DNA of 45,548 bases from contig CALUYO010000013.1 of NCBI GenBank assembly GCA_944325005.1, positions 1 to 45,548 of the forward strand, written 5' to 3'. The position numbers were made by a program, and so were the translations under genes. Numbering within the stretch: position 1 is the stretch's first letter; every line of letters begins with the position of its first letter. Below are positions 24,313 through 32,428 of the stretch, in pieces. The notes under the pieces are model-generated. The model searched no databases and was not told the DNA's origin. It saw only the letters and a list, made by a program, of their open reading frames with translations. Source of the DNA: Candidatus Gastranaerophilales bacterium (GTDB taxonomy: Bacteria > Cyanobacteriota > Vampirovibrionia > Gastranaerophilales > Gastranaerophilaceae).

Positions 24313-25101
24313 ATGAAAAATTTGTTAGTTTTTTGTTTCATAATTATAATTGAATTATTTATTCCCGTTTACGCCAAAGATATCAAGTTTATTCAGGTTA
24401 CAGATGTACATTTAACACAGCATAATTCTGACAGCCTTAGAAACTTTGTTCAAGATATCAATACAAAATATGACGATATTGATTTTATTATTTTTACAGG
24501 AGATAACATAGATAAGGCAAATGAATCTGATTTGTCACTTTTTCTCAATATTATAAAAAATTTAAAATTTAAATGTTACATTCTGGTTGGGAATCACGAT
24601 TTATACAAAAATCACAAGATGACACATGATAAATACATGCAGATGGTAAGAAAAACTTTAGGACCTTACCATAGCTCAAAACCTAATTATATATTCAAAA
24701 AAGATAACTTCGTATTCATAGTGATGAATGGGGTGAAAGAAGTAATTCCCGGCCCAAACGGTTATTATAAAGAAAATGAACTTGTCTGGCTTGATAGAAT
24801 GCTAAGCAAATATTCAAATAAAAAAGTCGTAATTTTTCAGCATTTCCCTTTGCTTGATACTGCAACCAAAAGTCACAGCCTTTATAAAAAAGAACAATAT
24901 TTAGAAGTTTTGAAAAAACATAATAACGTTATTGCGATTATATCAGGTCACTATCATCATAATAGGGAAGAATTTTGTGATAATATTTATAATGTAGTTA
25001 CAAAAAATTTCGCAGATAACAGATATTATAAATTAATTGAAATTCGTGACGGATTTGTATATACACAATTGATTGATAATAATGATGAGAGATATGATTA
25101 A
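24313..25101 (+). CDS. Exported calcineurin-like metallophosphoesterase
   Basis: This 262-aa protein has a signal peptide (1-21, cleavage near VYA-KD) and the full set of di-metal phosphoesterase motifs: D31-x-H33, GDN (63-65), GNHD (93-96), H177 and GHYH (212-215). It is predicted to act outside the inner membrane on a phosphoester that cannot be identified. No Shine-Dalgarno precedes the ATG; TACATT ends 6 nt upstream, so a leaderless start is possible. It is 12 nt from the response-regulator gene and divergent from the beta-lactamase gene. Confidence 0.92.
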   Translation: MKNLLVFCFIIIIELFIPVYAKDIKFIQVTDVHLTQHNSDSLRNFVQDINTKYDDIDFIIFTGDNIDKANESDLSLFLNIIKNLKFKCYILVGNHDLYKNHKMTHDKYMQMVRKTLGPYHSSKPNYIFKKDNFVFIVMNGVKEVIPGPNGYYKENELVWLDRMLSKYSNKKVVIFQHFPLLDTATKSHSLYKKEQYLEVLKKHNNVIAIISGHYHHNREEFCDNIYNVVTKNFADNRYYKLIEIRDGFVYTQLIDNNDERYD

Positions 25102-25113
25102 AAGGGGGCTAAC

Positions 25114-25809
25114 ATGTCCACTCATTTAACAGATGCAAAAATTTTAATAGTAGAAGATGAACCGCAAATAAACAGGCTTATTGAGCTTGTTTTACTTTCT
25201 GCCGGTTATTATAAAATTCAAAAAGCATTTGACGGTTTAAAAGCTCTTGAAATTATAAAAAATGACAAACCTGACCTTGTTCTCCTTGATGTAATGATTC
25301 CTGAGTTGGACGGTTACAATTTGTGCAGTATGATTAAAAATGACGAGAACTTAAAATCTATTCAGGTAATAATGCTCACAGCTAGAAAAATGGAAGAAGA
25401 TATCTTAAAAGGATTTGAAAACGGAGCCATTGATTATATTTCAAAACCTTTCAGCAATAAAATTCTCCTTGCAAGAATAAAAGCACATTTAGAAAAAACA
25501 GGCATTAATCATTCAAACAAAATTTATAAAAATATTATTCTTGATAATCTAAAAAAAACAGTAAAAATTGATGAAAAATTTGTTGATCTAACAAATTTTG
25601 AGTTTAAAATTCTTGAAATATTAATATCAAATATCGGAATTGTTTTTTCCCGTTCGCAGCTACTCCAACATTTACGCGGTGATGATGGGTTTGAAATTTC
25701 TGAGCGTGCAATTGATGTTCAGATTGTTAATTTAAGAAGAAAACTCGGCAATTCAGGGGAAAACATTGAAACTGTTCGTGGTGTCGGGTATAAACTTAAG
25801 GAGAATTAG
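25114..25809 (+). CDS. OmpR/PhoB-family response regulator
   Basis: This 231-aa protein has a receiver domain (9-122: acidic E14/D15, phosphoacceptor D59 in LVLLDVMIPELDG, Thr and YISKPF Lys) and a C-terminal winged helix (about 135-230: LTNFEFKILEIL, RSQLLQHLRGDDGFEISERAIDVQIVNLRRKLG, VRGVGYKL). It is a DNA-binding regulator that normally binds tandem repeats with an 11-bp period; such repeats occur at 24275-24291 and 27792-27808. AAAGGGGG lies upstream of the ATG. The kinase gene follows after one base. Confidence 0.96.
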   Translation: MSTHLTDAKILIVEDEPQINRLIELVLLSAGYYKIQKAFDGLKALEIIKNDKPDLVLLDVMIPELDGYNLCSMIKNDENLKSIQVIMLTARKMEEDILKGFENGAIDYISKPFSNKILLARIKAHLEKTGINHSNKIYKNIILDNLKKTVKIDEKFVDLTNFEFKILEILISNIGIVFSRSQLLQHLRGDDGFEISERAIDVQIVNLRRKLGNSGENIETVRGVGYKLKEN

Positions 25810-25810
25810 A

Positions 25811-27211
25811 ATGAAAAAAAGAGATAAATATTGGCTTACAAGATTGTTCCAATCTTTAATCATAGTTTTAATTTTTCTCTTCATTTCACTGTTTAACATA
25901 ATCCAATTTAACCATTCTTATATGGAAGAAGAACAAAAAGAACTTCAGGTTTTTACAAGACAAATTGAATGGGCAATTTTGCCATATCTGAAAAATAAAG
26001 ATTTTGAAACAATAAAAAAATATGCATCTGATTTTAAAGATGAAGATATCGCAATCAGAATTTTTGATAAAGATAAAAAATTACTCGCAGCATCAAAAAC
26101 AGAGAACTCTGACGTGATTTTTTCCGATAACACCACAGTATTACCTGGAAAAGAAAATAAATGGGCAACTTACATGCATTCTTTAAAAAACAAAAAGATC
26201 GGTGATGTAAAACCAATTAATACTGGTAATAATATATATTACCTTGAAATAACCATTTCAGAAGATGATGTAATAGGAACAATAGTAAAAGGCCAGATGA
26301 CACTGATGATTTTCTTCGGGATTTGTATTGTGCTCCTGTTGTGGGGATTGTTAGAAGTATTTTACAGGACTAAGAAAACTTTCAATGGTTTTGAAAACAG
26401 CGTAATAAAAATTGCAAACGGAGAATTAGATACACCTATTGACATTCCAAACCTTGAGCTTTTGGAAGAACTTTCTCTTTCTGTCAAAAAAATGGTAATG
26501 AGATTAAAAAATCAAATACAAAGACTTACACAACTGGAAGAATATAAATCAAATTTTCTTCAAAATATAACACACGAAATTAAAACCCCTATAACAGCTA
26601 TAAATTCTGCTATAGAGCTAATAGAAAGTAATAATTCTATTACAAATAATGACAAAGAATGTTTTGAAATAATCAGATTTCAAATAAAGTCAATTAACAA
26701 ACTTGTAAATGACATTTTGACACTCTCTGAAATTGAAGTAGCAAAGACTGATGAAGAAAAACATTTTAAAAAATTTAACCTTAATTCAACGGTAGAAAAA
26801 ACGATTTCGAATTTTTCACATTTACCTGCTAAAATTAATTTTATTCAAAATACAAGCTCTGAATTTTTAGGTGATGAAGAATTAATATCAACTGTCTTAT
26901 CAAATCTTTTGACAAATGCCATCAGATATTCTGGCTCAGATAAAATTGATGTAATTCTTGATAAACAAGACGGTCAGATTAAGCTATCTGTAAAGGATTA
27001 CGGAGTTGGAATTGAACAGAAGCATCTTGAACATATTTTTGAAAGATTTTACAGAGTTGATAAGGCAAGAAGCCGGCAAAACGGCGGGTCAGGTTTGGGG
27101 CTTGCGATTGTAAAAAATATTACTGAACTTCATAACGGAACAATAAAAGTCAAAAGTACTCCTAACAAAGAAACAACATTTACAATTCTTTTTCAATTAT
27201 CGAATATTTAA
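25811..27211 (+). CDS. Membrane sensor histidine kinase
   Basis: This 466-aa kinase has TM1 (about 11-33), an extracytoplasmic sensor of about 130 residues, TM2 (about 165-187), a HAMP-like linker, the H-box FLQNITHEIKTP with H255, the N-box LLTNAIRYS, G1 DYGVGIE, F-box ERFYR and G2 GGSGLGLAI. It is the partner of the response regulator just upstream. AAGGAG precedes ATG 25811; an earlier start at 25766 would overlap the regulator gene. The sensor shows no known ligand fold. Its 3' end overlaps the remnant of an antisense glycosyltransferase gene by about 30 nt. Confidence 0.96.
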   Translation: MKKRDKYWLTRLFQSLIIVLIFLFISLFNIIQFNHSYMEEEQKELQVFTRQIEWAILPYLKNKDFETIKKYASDFKDEDIAIRIFDKDKKLLAASKTENSDVIFSDNTTVLPGKENKWATYMHSLKNKKIGDVKPINTGNNIYYLEITISEDDVIGTIVKGQMTLMIFFGICIVLLLWGLLEVFYRTKKTFNGFENSVIKIANGELDTPIDIPNLELLEELSLSVKKMVMRLKNQIQRLTQLEEYKSNFLQNITHEIKTPITAINSAIELIESNNSITNNDKECFEIIRFQIKSINKLVNDILTLSEIEVAKTDEEKHFKKFNLNSTVEKTISNFSHLPAKINFIQNTSSEFLGDEELISTVLSNLLTNAIRYSGSDKIDVILDKQDGQIKLSVKDYGVGIEQKHLEHIFERFYRVDKARSRQNGGSGLGLAIVKNITELHNGTIKVKSTPNKETTFTILFQLSNI

Positions 27212-27748
27212 CACCTTTAACTTTAGCTTTTACAGGCAGATTTTTAAGGTCTTTATTCCTTGTAATTACAAGATGATTTCTTTTATTTAATTCTTTATCC
27301 AGCCAGTTTAAATCGTCATCAATTTGGAAGTCAATTTGATTTAAGCCTGAATAATATAAAAGACTGTATTTTTTACCTGTTTTGTATGTAGAAATTGTGT
27401 AATTATTTTCTTTTGCAAGTATTAAGAATTAAAAATTTTTCTAAACTGTCAGCTTGATTAAAATTGAAGTTAATATTTCTTATTTTTAAGTCTTGCAGTT
27501 AATTCATTTGTTTCGCCCAAAATTTTAAACGCAAAACATTCTATCCAAAAATAAAGCGGAGATTTTTCAAAAAAGTAATCGCCGTTCAAATAAAGCGTCA
27601 AAAAATTCCCGCTCTTAAGCATTGAACGCGCCATATCAACATACCTTGTTTCATCAACATCCAATAAAGGATATGAACCTAAAAATAAAAAATATCCGCA
27701 AAACAAAATTACAGCTAATATAAAAAATAAAATAAAATCTTTCTTCAT
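27180..27748 (-). pseudogene. ArnT-type glycosyltransferase remnant with internal deletion
   Basis: The 5' fragment (27748-27470) encodes a first membrane segment and the PMT/ArnT family signature LLDVDETRYVDMARSML, then WIECFAFKILGETNELTARL before ending KNKKY-stop. After a gap, a second minus-strand frame (about 27428-27180) encodes a plausible C-terminus of such a protein (ENNYTISTYKTGKKYSLLYY ... NRNHLVITRNKD-like, ending KYSIIEKEL). The middle, which in whole ArnT-like enzymes is several hundred residues, is missing. ArnT proteins move a lipid-linked sugar to lipid A or another envelope acceptor. A CTAACA-N5-CTAACA pair lies 43 nt upstream of the old start. Confidence 0.75.
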
Positions 27749-27791
27749 AATTATCCTTAAATTCAGGGGTAATTCAAGAATAAAAAAGATT

Positions 27792-27808
27792 TGTTAGTTT
27801 TGTGTTAG
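27792..27808. promoter_or_regulatory. Second TGTTAG-N5-TGTTAG direct repeat
   Basis: TGTTAG at 27792-27797 and 27803-27808 share the sequence and 11-bp period of the pair at 24275-24291. It lies between the ArnT remnant (minus) and the AraC remnant (plus). Probably a binding site of the neighbouring response regulator, kept from when the ArnT gene was whole. Confidence 0.5.
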
Positions 27809-27904
27809 GAAAAAAATTTTAAAATCGAAATAACCAGTGACAAATATAATTCCATACAACAGCAGGTAAATAATTGATGCGAAATTCTATGCTATAATGA
27901 GTTT

Positions 27905-28715
27905 ATGAAGCAGGAATTACAAAATATAAAAGTTAATTTAAAAATGGCAGCCAGTCTGCCTTTTTTAAAATTTTATTGTTCAAACAGAGGCAGTATTAGT
28001 CTTCCAGATATTCAACATCCATATTTGTATTTAATATTAGACGGAAAAATGCAACTTCCTGATATGCAAGAACTTAAAGCCGGTGAATATTTTATTTCTG
28101 CAATAGACTGAAAATGTAAAAATTATCACAGAAAAATTTTCTGCACTTTCACTTGAATTTACAAACGATGAAGTTATAGATGTAATGCTTGAAATTGATG
28201 GAGAGTTTAAACAAAAAAACAATGATGACAAAATATTGAATTCTATATTTAAGCTGCTAAATCTCGACAAAGATGAGAATAAATTTTTGTTTAAGCACAT
28301 AAAACGCGAGATTATTTTTAACATTATAACCGGTAAAAATGGCAGAGAATTTATAAAACAGGTAGTAAAACTACAAAATGCAGGTGAAATCTATAAGGTT
28401 AATTCCTGGATTAAATATAATTTTAAATCCAATTTTACCGTAGAAGATTTAGCAGCAAAAACAAATATGAGCGTATCCGGATTTCATCAGAAATTTAAAA
28501 GTGCCGTCGGTATGGGACCTATCCAGTGTCAGAAGAAATTAAGACTGCTGGAAGCACGCAGACTTATGCTGGATGAAAATAAAAACGTCACAGATGCTGC
28601 TATTAATGTCGGATATGAAAGGATTTCACAGTTTATAAGAGATTACAAAAAAATTTTCGGACTTTCTCCGAAAGAAGATATATTAAAAATAAAGAATTGT
28701 GCAAAAAATTTATAG
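27905..28715 (+). pseudogene. AraC-family regulator broken by a frameshift
   Basis: The first frame (27905-28111) encodes an AraC N-terminal segment (GSISLPDIQHPYLYLILDGK, ending ISAID-stop). The adjacent frame resumes at about 28110 with ENVKIITEKFSALSLEFTND and runs without interruption to 28715, including the two HTH motifs of AraC proteins (FTVEDLAAKTNMSVSGFHQKF and VTDAAINVGYERISQFIRDY). One inserted base, or two lost, near 28105-28111 explains the break. The promoter has an extended -10 (TGCTATAAT) ending 6 nt before the ATG. It is either a pseudogene or a sequence error. Confidence 0.8.
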
Positions 28716-28771
28716 AATAGAGCAAGCAGACTAAGAACTTCTCCTTTAAACTAAAAATAAAGGAGGAATAA

Positions 28772-29182
28772 ATGATATTAACAGATGAATTATGCGAAAA
28801 ACTTGCAGCTGCGGCAAAAGAAAAAAGTCAGGAATTAGGTATAGATATAAGCTTTGCAATATGTGATGCAAACGGTCTTTTAAAAGTTTTTAGAAGGTAT
28901 GGAGAAGCACTCGTATTAAGTATTACACTAGTACCTGGCAAGGCTTACACATCTGCAATTACACAAAATAAAACAAAAGATGTTGCCGGTTGGGCAAAAG
29001 AAGGACAACCTTTAATGGCCATACAATCAAATGACCCTAAAATTACTCTTGTAGCCGGGGGCTATCCGCTTTTCGTAAATGGTAAAACAGCCGGTGGAAT
29101 AGGTGTCGGGGGCGGCACAGAAGAACAAGACTGTAAAATTGCAGAATACGTCTTAACAGTATTTGAAAAATGTATTAAATAA
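28772..29182 (+). CDS. GlcG/HbpS-type heme-binding-like protein
   Basis: This 136-aa protein is of the GlcG/HbpS (DUF336) family: an N-terminal helix LCEKLAAAAKEKSQELG, then SFAICDANGLLKVFRRYGEAL, KAYTSAITQNKT, and the Gly-rich GGIGVGGGTEEQD near the end. Relatives bind heme or cobalamin or occur in glycolate and diol operons; no such partners are present. AAAGGAGG precedes the ATG. It is followed by a long palindromic terminator. The broken AraC gene just upstream was probably its regulator, by position. Confidence 0.9.
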   Translation: MILTDELCEKLAAAAKEKSQELGIDISFAICDANGLLKVFRRYGEALVLSITLVPGKAYTSAITQNKTKDVAGWAKEGQPLMAIQSNDPKITLVAGGYPLFVNGKTAGGIGVGGGTEEQDCKIAEYVLTVFEKCIK

Positions 29183-29192
29183 TAAGTCAATA

Positions 29193-29234
29193 AAAACAAT
29201 AAATATAGCTTTATAAAGCTATATTTATTGTTTT
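29193..29234. terminator. Long palindromic terminator
   Basis: A perfect 21-bp inverted repeat, AAAACAATAAATATAGC.../...GCTATATTTATTGTTTT, begins 11 nt past the preceding stop. It would act on both strands. Confidence 0.8.
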
Positions 29235-29312
29235 ACTTTCTAATATTGTTCATCTGAAAAATTATACCGCACTATATAAAAACAGATAATAAAAAATACT
29301 AATCCTCAGCTA

Positions 29313-29318
29313 TATAAT
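29313..29318 (+). promoter_or_regulatory. -10 element giving a predicted leaderless start
   Basis: TATAAT ends exactly 6 nt before the ATG at 29325 and no Shine-Dalgarno is present. No good -35 is visible. Confidence 0.5.
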
Positions 29319-29324
29319 ATATGT

Positions 29325-29879
29325 ATGAAAATTTTTGTTCTTAACGGTCATAAATACTACCCGTTTTCCCAAGGGAAACTCAATAGAACTATTTTTAACA
29401 GGATAATTGAACTTATTAAACCTGACAACGAAGTAAAAACGACAATAGTAGAAAACGGGTATGAGCTAAATGATGAAGTTGGAAAATTTTTATGGGCAGA
29501 TATTATTATTATCCAGACACCAATAAACTGGTTTTCATTTCCGGGGCTTTTTAAAAGTTACATAGATAATGTATACAAACATGGCAGTTTTTACGGGCAA
29601 AGTAAAGAATATGGTCAAGGAGGGCTATTAACAGGCAAAAAATATATGTACTCTCTCACAATGAATTCCCCGCAAGAAGCTTTTAATAATCCTTCAGGAT
29701 TTTATAACGGTAAAAGCTTAGATGAAGTTATATATGCAATGCATAAGTTACAGGATTACTGCGGTTTAGAAAAACTCAAAACATTTGCAGTGTACGATGT
29801 TGTAAAACATCCAGATATCACACGTTTTCTTATAGAATTAGATGTACATATTAAAAGTAATATTTTAAATATACATTAA
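29325..29879 (+). CDS. NAD(P)H-dependent flavodoxin-like oxidoreductase (MdaB-like)
   Basis: This 184-aa flavodoxin-fold protein has VLNGHKYYPFSQGKLNRTIF at the phosphate-binding N-terminus, WADIIIIQTPINWFSFPGLFKSYIDNVY and GLLTGKKYMYSLTMNSP. These fit MdaB and related NAD(P)H quinone reductases using FMN or FAD, with a role in quinone detoxification. The gene is monocistronic. It lacks a Shine-Dalgarno sequence and has TATAAT 6 nt before the ATG, so it is probably translated from a leaderless mRNA. Confidence 0.9.
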   Translation: MKIFVLNGHKYYPFSQGKLNRTIFNRIIELIKPDNEVKTTIVENGYELNDEVGKFLWADIIIIQTPINWFSFPGLFKSYIDNVYKHGSFYGQSKEYGQGGLLTGKKYMYSLTMNSPQEAFNNPSGFYNGKSLDEVIYAMHKLQDYCGLEKLKTFAVYDVVKHPDITRFLIELDVHIKSNILNIH

Positions 29880-29946
29880 TGATCTGATTTATTAATTTAA
29901 ATATATTTTATAATTATTTTGATGTATAAAATATGAGGAAGCAAAT

Positions 29947-30135
29947 ATGCTTAAATGGGTAATTCTAGTATTATTAATTGCCGGCGGGGCCTGGGTGTAT
30001 TTTAATGTTGACTTCAACCAGCTTGGAGCTGACGCCGAAAATGCTGTAAGAAATGAAAAGACAATAAAAAAATTCTTTGAAGCTGACCAGCAGAACAAAG
30101 AAGAAACACAGCAAACAATACAAGAACATTTCTAA
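29947..30135 (+). CDS. Small single-pass membrane protein
   Basis: This 62-aa protein has an N-terminal membrane helix (LKWVILVLLIAGGAWVYFNV) and a charged helical tail rich in Glu, Asn and Gln. GAGGAAG precedes the ATG and a good terminator follows. I do not recognise the family; the topology suggests a tail exposed on one side of the inner membrane. Confidence 0.75.
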   Translation: MLKWVILVLLIAGGAWVYFNVDFNQLGADAENAVRNEKTIKKFFEADQQNKEETQQTIQEHF

Positions 30136-30143
30136 GCAAAAAT

Positions 30144-30178
30144 AAAGACCGGTTATTATAATTTCCGGTCTTTTTATT
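30144..30178 (+). terminator. Terminator after the small membrane protein
   Basis: AAAGACCGG pairs with CCGGTCTTT (12-nt loop) followed by TTATTAT. Confidence 0.85.
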
Positions 30179-30231
30179 ATTCCATCCTATCCTAAAAGTT
30201 AATTTCCTATTCTTCCTATTGATTTTCCAAC

Positions 30232-30408
30232 TTAAGCTATAAAATTTGTTCCAAACCTGCTTGCACCGTGGAAAAATGACTGCCGCATCATATCCACAAG
30301 GGTTTTCTTAATTACATGCCTTTTATTTAAATCGATTGAGTTAACTGCCTCAGAAGTTTCTTTATATGTATCAGTTACGGTATTAGAAAATAAAAGCATA
30401 GTTGCCAT
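30232..30408 (-). CDS. Small unknown protein, 58 aa
   Basis: The frame begins MATMLLFSNTVTDTYKETSE and ends SFFHGASRFGTNFIA. It has a mixed, helix-compatible composition (LNKRHVIKKTLVDMMRQ). GAGAGG lies about 12 nt and AAGG 2 nt upstream of the ATG at 30408; an in-frame ATG at 30399 may be the real start. It fills most of the otherwise empty 30.18-30.58 kb stretch. I do not recognise it; codon content looks like that of the neighbours. Confidence 0.5.
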   Translation of the reverse strand: MATMLLFSNTVTDTYKETSEAVNSIDLNKRHVIKKTLVDMMRQSFFHGASRFGTNFIA

Positions 30409-30477
30409 AGCCTTTTAAACCTCTCTTTTTCTTTATTTTGCTCTCGTACTTATATAAAAACCTTTCACAAAAAAATA

Positions 30478-30505
30478 TTGACTTTTTATATTCAGTTTAT
30501 ATAAC
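30478..30505 (+). promoter_or_regulatory. Promoter before the acidic protein gene
   Basis: TTGACT (30478-30483), 16 nt, TATAAC (30500-30505), giving a leader of about 77 nt before the ATG at 30588. Confidence 0.6.
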
Positions 30506-30587
30506 ATTTGTTACATAACTTAATATTTGTCAAAGTTTTTATTAGAATATACCGTTTAAATAGACAAAATAAGAAAGGAGAAAATTA

Positions 30588-31115
30588 ATGGCAGATTTAA
30601 GTGTAACGGGTTCAACAACTGGTATAGACACCTCAAGATGGAAAAAACTGACAGCACAGGAAATTATAAAAGAAGAAAGCAAAGGCGAAGAAATACCAGC
30701 CGAGATAATAAGCTGGGCGCAGCAAATGGCTGCAATATCCAAAATTCCCGACGATGTAACTTATGAACAGGTAGACGGTGATGTTGGAATAGATGCCCTT
30801 GCAAAATTAGGACTTGATGAAGAAGCTCAGGCACAAACAACACCTGAAGCACAAAATGCAGAAGCTCCAACAGTAACAGAACAACCAGATGCAGTTAAAG
30901 ATCCGGCAAGACCGGAAGAGTTAGGACAAGAAACAACACAAGATGAAAATATATTTATGAACCCGACCCCCGGATTTGCGGCCGATGCAGGACAAAGTGT
31001 TACTGAAACACAAGATGAAATTGAACAGGAACAACAACTAACCCTTGCAGATCCTACACTGACTACAGACCCAGAAGAAATTAGAAAACGAAAAGCAAGA
31101 AGAGGATTAGAGTAA
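30588..31115 (+). CDS. Acidic low-complexity protein of unknown function
   Basis: This 175-aa protein has a short ordered start (SRWKKLTAQEIIKEESKGEEIPAEIISWAQQM) and then a long Glu/Gln/Thr/Pro/Ala-rich, probably disordered region, ending in a basic RKRKARRGLE. There is no signal peptide or membrane segment. AAAGGAG precedes the ATG. It converges with rpe, overlapping it by 9 nt. The family is not known to me. Confidence 0.8.
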   Translation: MADLSVTGSTTGIDTSRWKKLTAQEIIKEESKGEEIPAEIISWAQQMAAISKIPDDVTYEQVDGDVGIDALAKLGLDEEAQAQTTPEAQNAEAPTVTEQPDAVKDPARPEELGQETTQDENIFMNPTPGFAADAGQSVTETQDEIEQEQQLTLADPTLTTDPEEIRKRKARRGLE

Positions 31116-31745
31116 AGACTTAATTGCTGATTTTATATCATCAGACTTATAAATATAATTACCGGCAACCAGAGAATTTGCACCGTAAGATGTGCAAATT
31201 CTCGCCGTTTCCGCATTTATTCCACCGTCAACCTGAATTACAAGATTTTCAGGAGCTTTTTCTTTTATCAGAGGTATTTTTTCCGCGCAGTCCGGCATAA
31301 ATTTTTGACCGCCAAATCCGGGTTCAACCGTCATAACAAGAAGCAGATCCAAATCTTTAAGATACGGAAATACAACATCCGGAGCAGTTTTAGGCTTTAT
31401 CGACATACCCGTTTTTATACCGTATGATTTTATTAGGTACATAATTTCTTTTACATCTTTAACAGCCTCATAATGAAATGTCAAAATATCCGCACCTGCT
31501 TTTGCAAATGCCCCAATATATTTTTCAGGATTTTCAATCATTAAATGAACATCAAGCGTCATGCCGGTAACTTTTCTTATTGACGAAACAACAGGAACGC
31601 CGATTGTAATATTCGGGACAAAATGTCCATCCATAACATCGACATGAAGCCAATCTGCACCGGCATTTTCAACAAGTTTAATATCTCTTTCGAGATTTGC
31701 GAAATCAGCAGACAAAATAGACGGTGATATAAAAATTTTTGACAT
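31107..31745 (-). CDS. rpe: Ribulose-phosphate 3-epimerase
   Basis: Rpe (EC 5.1.3.1) interconverts ribulose 5-phosphate and xylulose 5-phosphate in the pentose phosphate pathway. The 212-aa TIM barrel has ISPSILSADFANL, the metal-binding HVDVMDGHFVPN, DVHLMIENPE, MTVEPGFGGQKF and the phosphate-binding VDGGI with GANSLVAGNYI. It shares one base with the end of rnc and closes the pyrH-frr-cdsA-rnc-rpe operon. Confidence 0.97.
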   Translation of the reverse strand: MSKIFISPSILSADFANLERDIKLVENAGADWLHVDVMDGHFVPNITIGVPVVSSIRKVTGMTLDVHLMIENPEKYIGAFAKAGADILTFHYEAVKDVKEIMYLIKSYGIKTGMSIKPKTAPDVVFPYLKDLDLLLVMTVEPGFGGQKFMPDCAEKIPLIKEKAPENLVIQVDGGINAETARICTSYGANSLVAGNYIYKSDDIKSAIKSLL

Positions 31746-32428
31746 TATATAGCTCCTAAAATTTTACAAGCATCATAAGCTGCATGTTGTTCAGCTTCCT
31801 TTTTTGATTTACCGGTTCCTTTGGCAACCACTCTTCCATGGTAGGAAACTTCAACCTCAAATGTTTTATTATGATCCGGTCCTGTCTCATTTACAAGATT
31901 ATAAACAGGCGTCTCCTTTGTCAAAGACTGAGTATATTCCTGCAGAATCGCTTTGGCATTATACTTCTCAAAATTCTTATCAACTTCCTTGATATAAGGC
32001 ATTAACATTTTCTCCAAAAATGGAATTAAAGAAGCAAGTTTATTATCCATATAATAAGCCCCGAGTACAGCTTCAAATGCACATGCACAAACAGATTCTA
32101 TATTTGCAATTCCTTGTTTTGCTTCATGGCGCGCCATTATAATCAGGTCGCACAACCCTATATCATGGGCGATTTTAGACAAAGTACTATCAGAAACAAC
32201 AATTGAACGTATTTTTGATAAATCTCCTTCTGTATAATCAGGATACATTTCAAATAGAATACGGGAAGCAGCCAGCTTCAAAACAGCATCTCCAAGGAAC
32301 TCCATACGTTCATAATTTTCAGTATAAGGTATATCATTTTCCTTGGTGTATGATGGATGAGTTAATGCCCGTTTAAAAAAAACAGGATTATCAATACTTA
32401 TCGCGAAAATATTTTCTAACTCGTTCAT
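31745..32428 (-). CDS. rnc: Ribonuclease III
   Basis: RNase III (EC 3.1.26.3) cuts double-stranded RNA, including rRNA precursors. The 227-aa protein has the signature NYERMEFLGDAVLKL, the metal-binding Asp/Glu of the endonuclease domain (FEAVLGAYYMD), and a C-terminal dsRNA-binding domain (NAKAILQEYTQ to KKEAEQHAAYDACKIL). It is directly adjacent to cdsA, with no gap. Confidence 0.97.
   Translation of the reverse strand: MNELENIFAISIDNPVFFKRALTHPSYTKENDIPYTENYERMEFLGDAVLKLAASRILFEMYPDYTEGDLSKIRSIVVSDSTLSKIAHDIGLCDLIIMARHEAKQGIANIESVCACAFEAVLGAYYMDNKLASLIPFLEKMLMPYIKEVDKNFEKYNAKAILQEYTQSLTKETPVYNLVNETGPDHNKTFEVEVSYHGRVVAKGTGKSKKEAEQHAAYDACKILGAI

Noticed and set aside
24318-24339. Third TGTTAG-type repeat pair inside the phosphoesterase gene
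   Set aside because: The second half is degenerate (TGTTTC) and the whole lies in the signal-peptide codons; probably coincidence, though it forms an inverted repeat with the real box.
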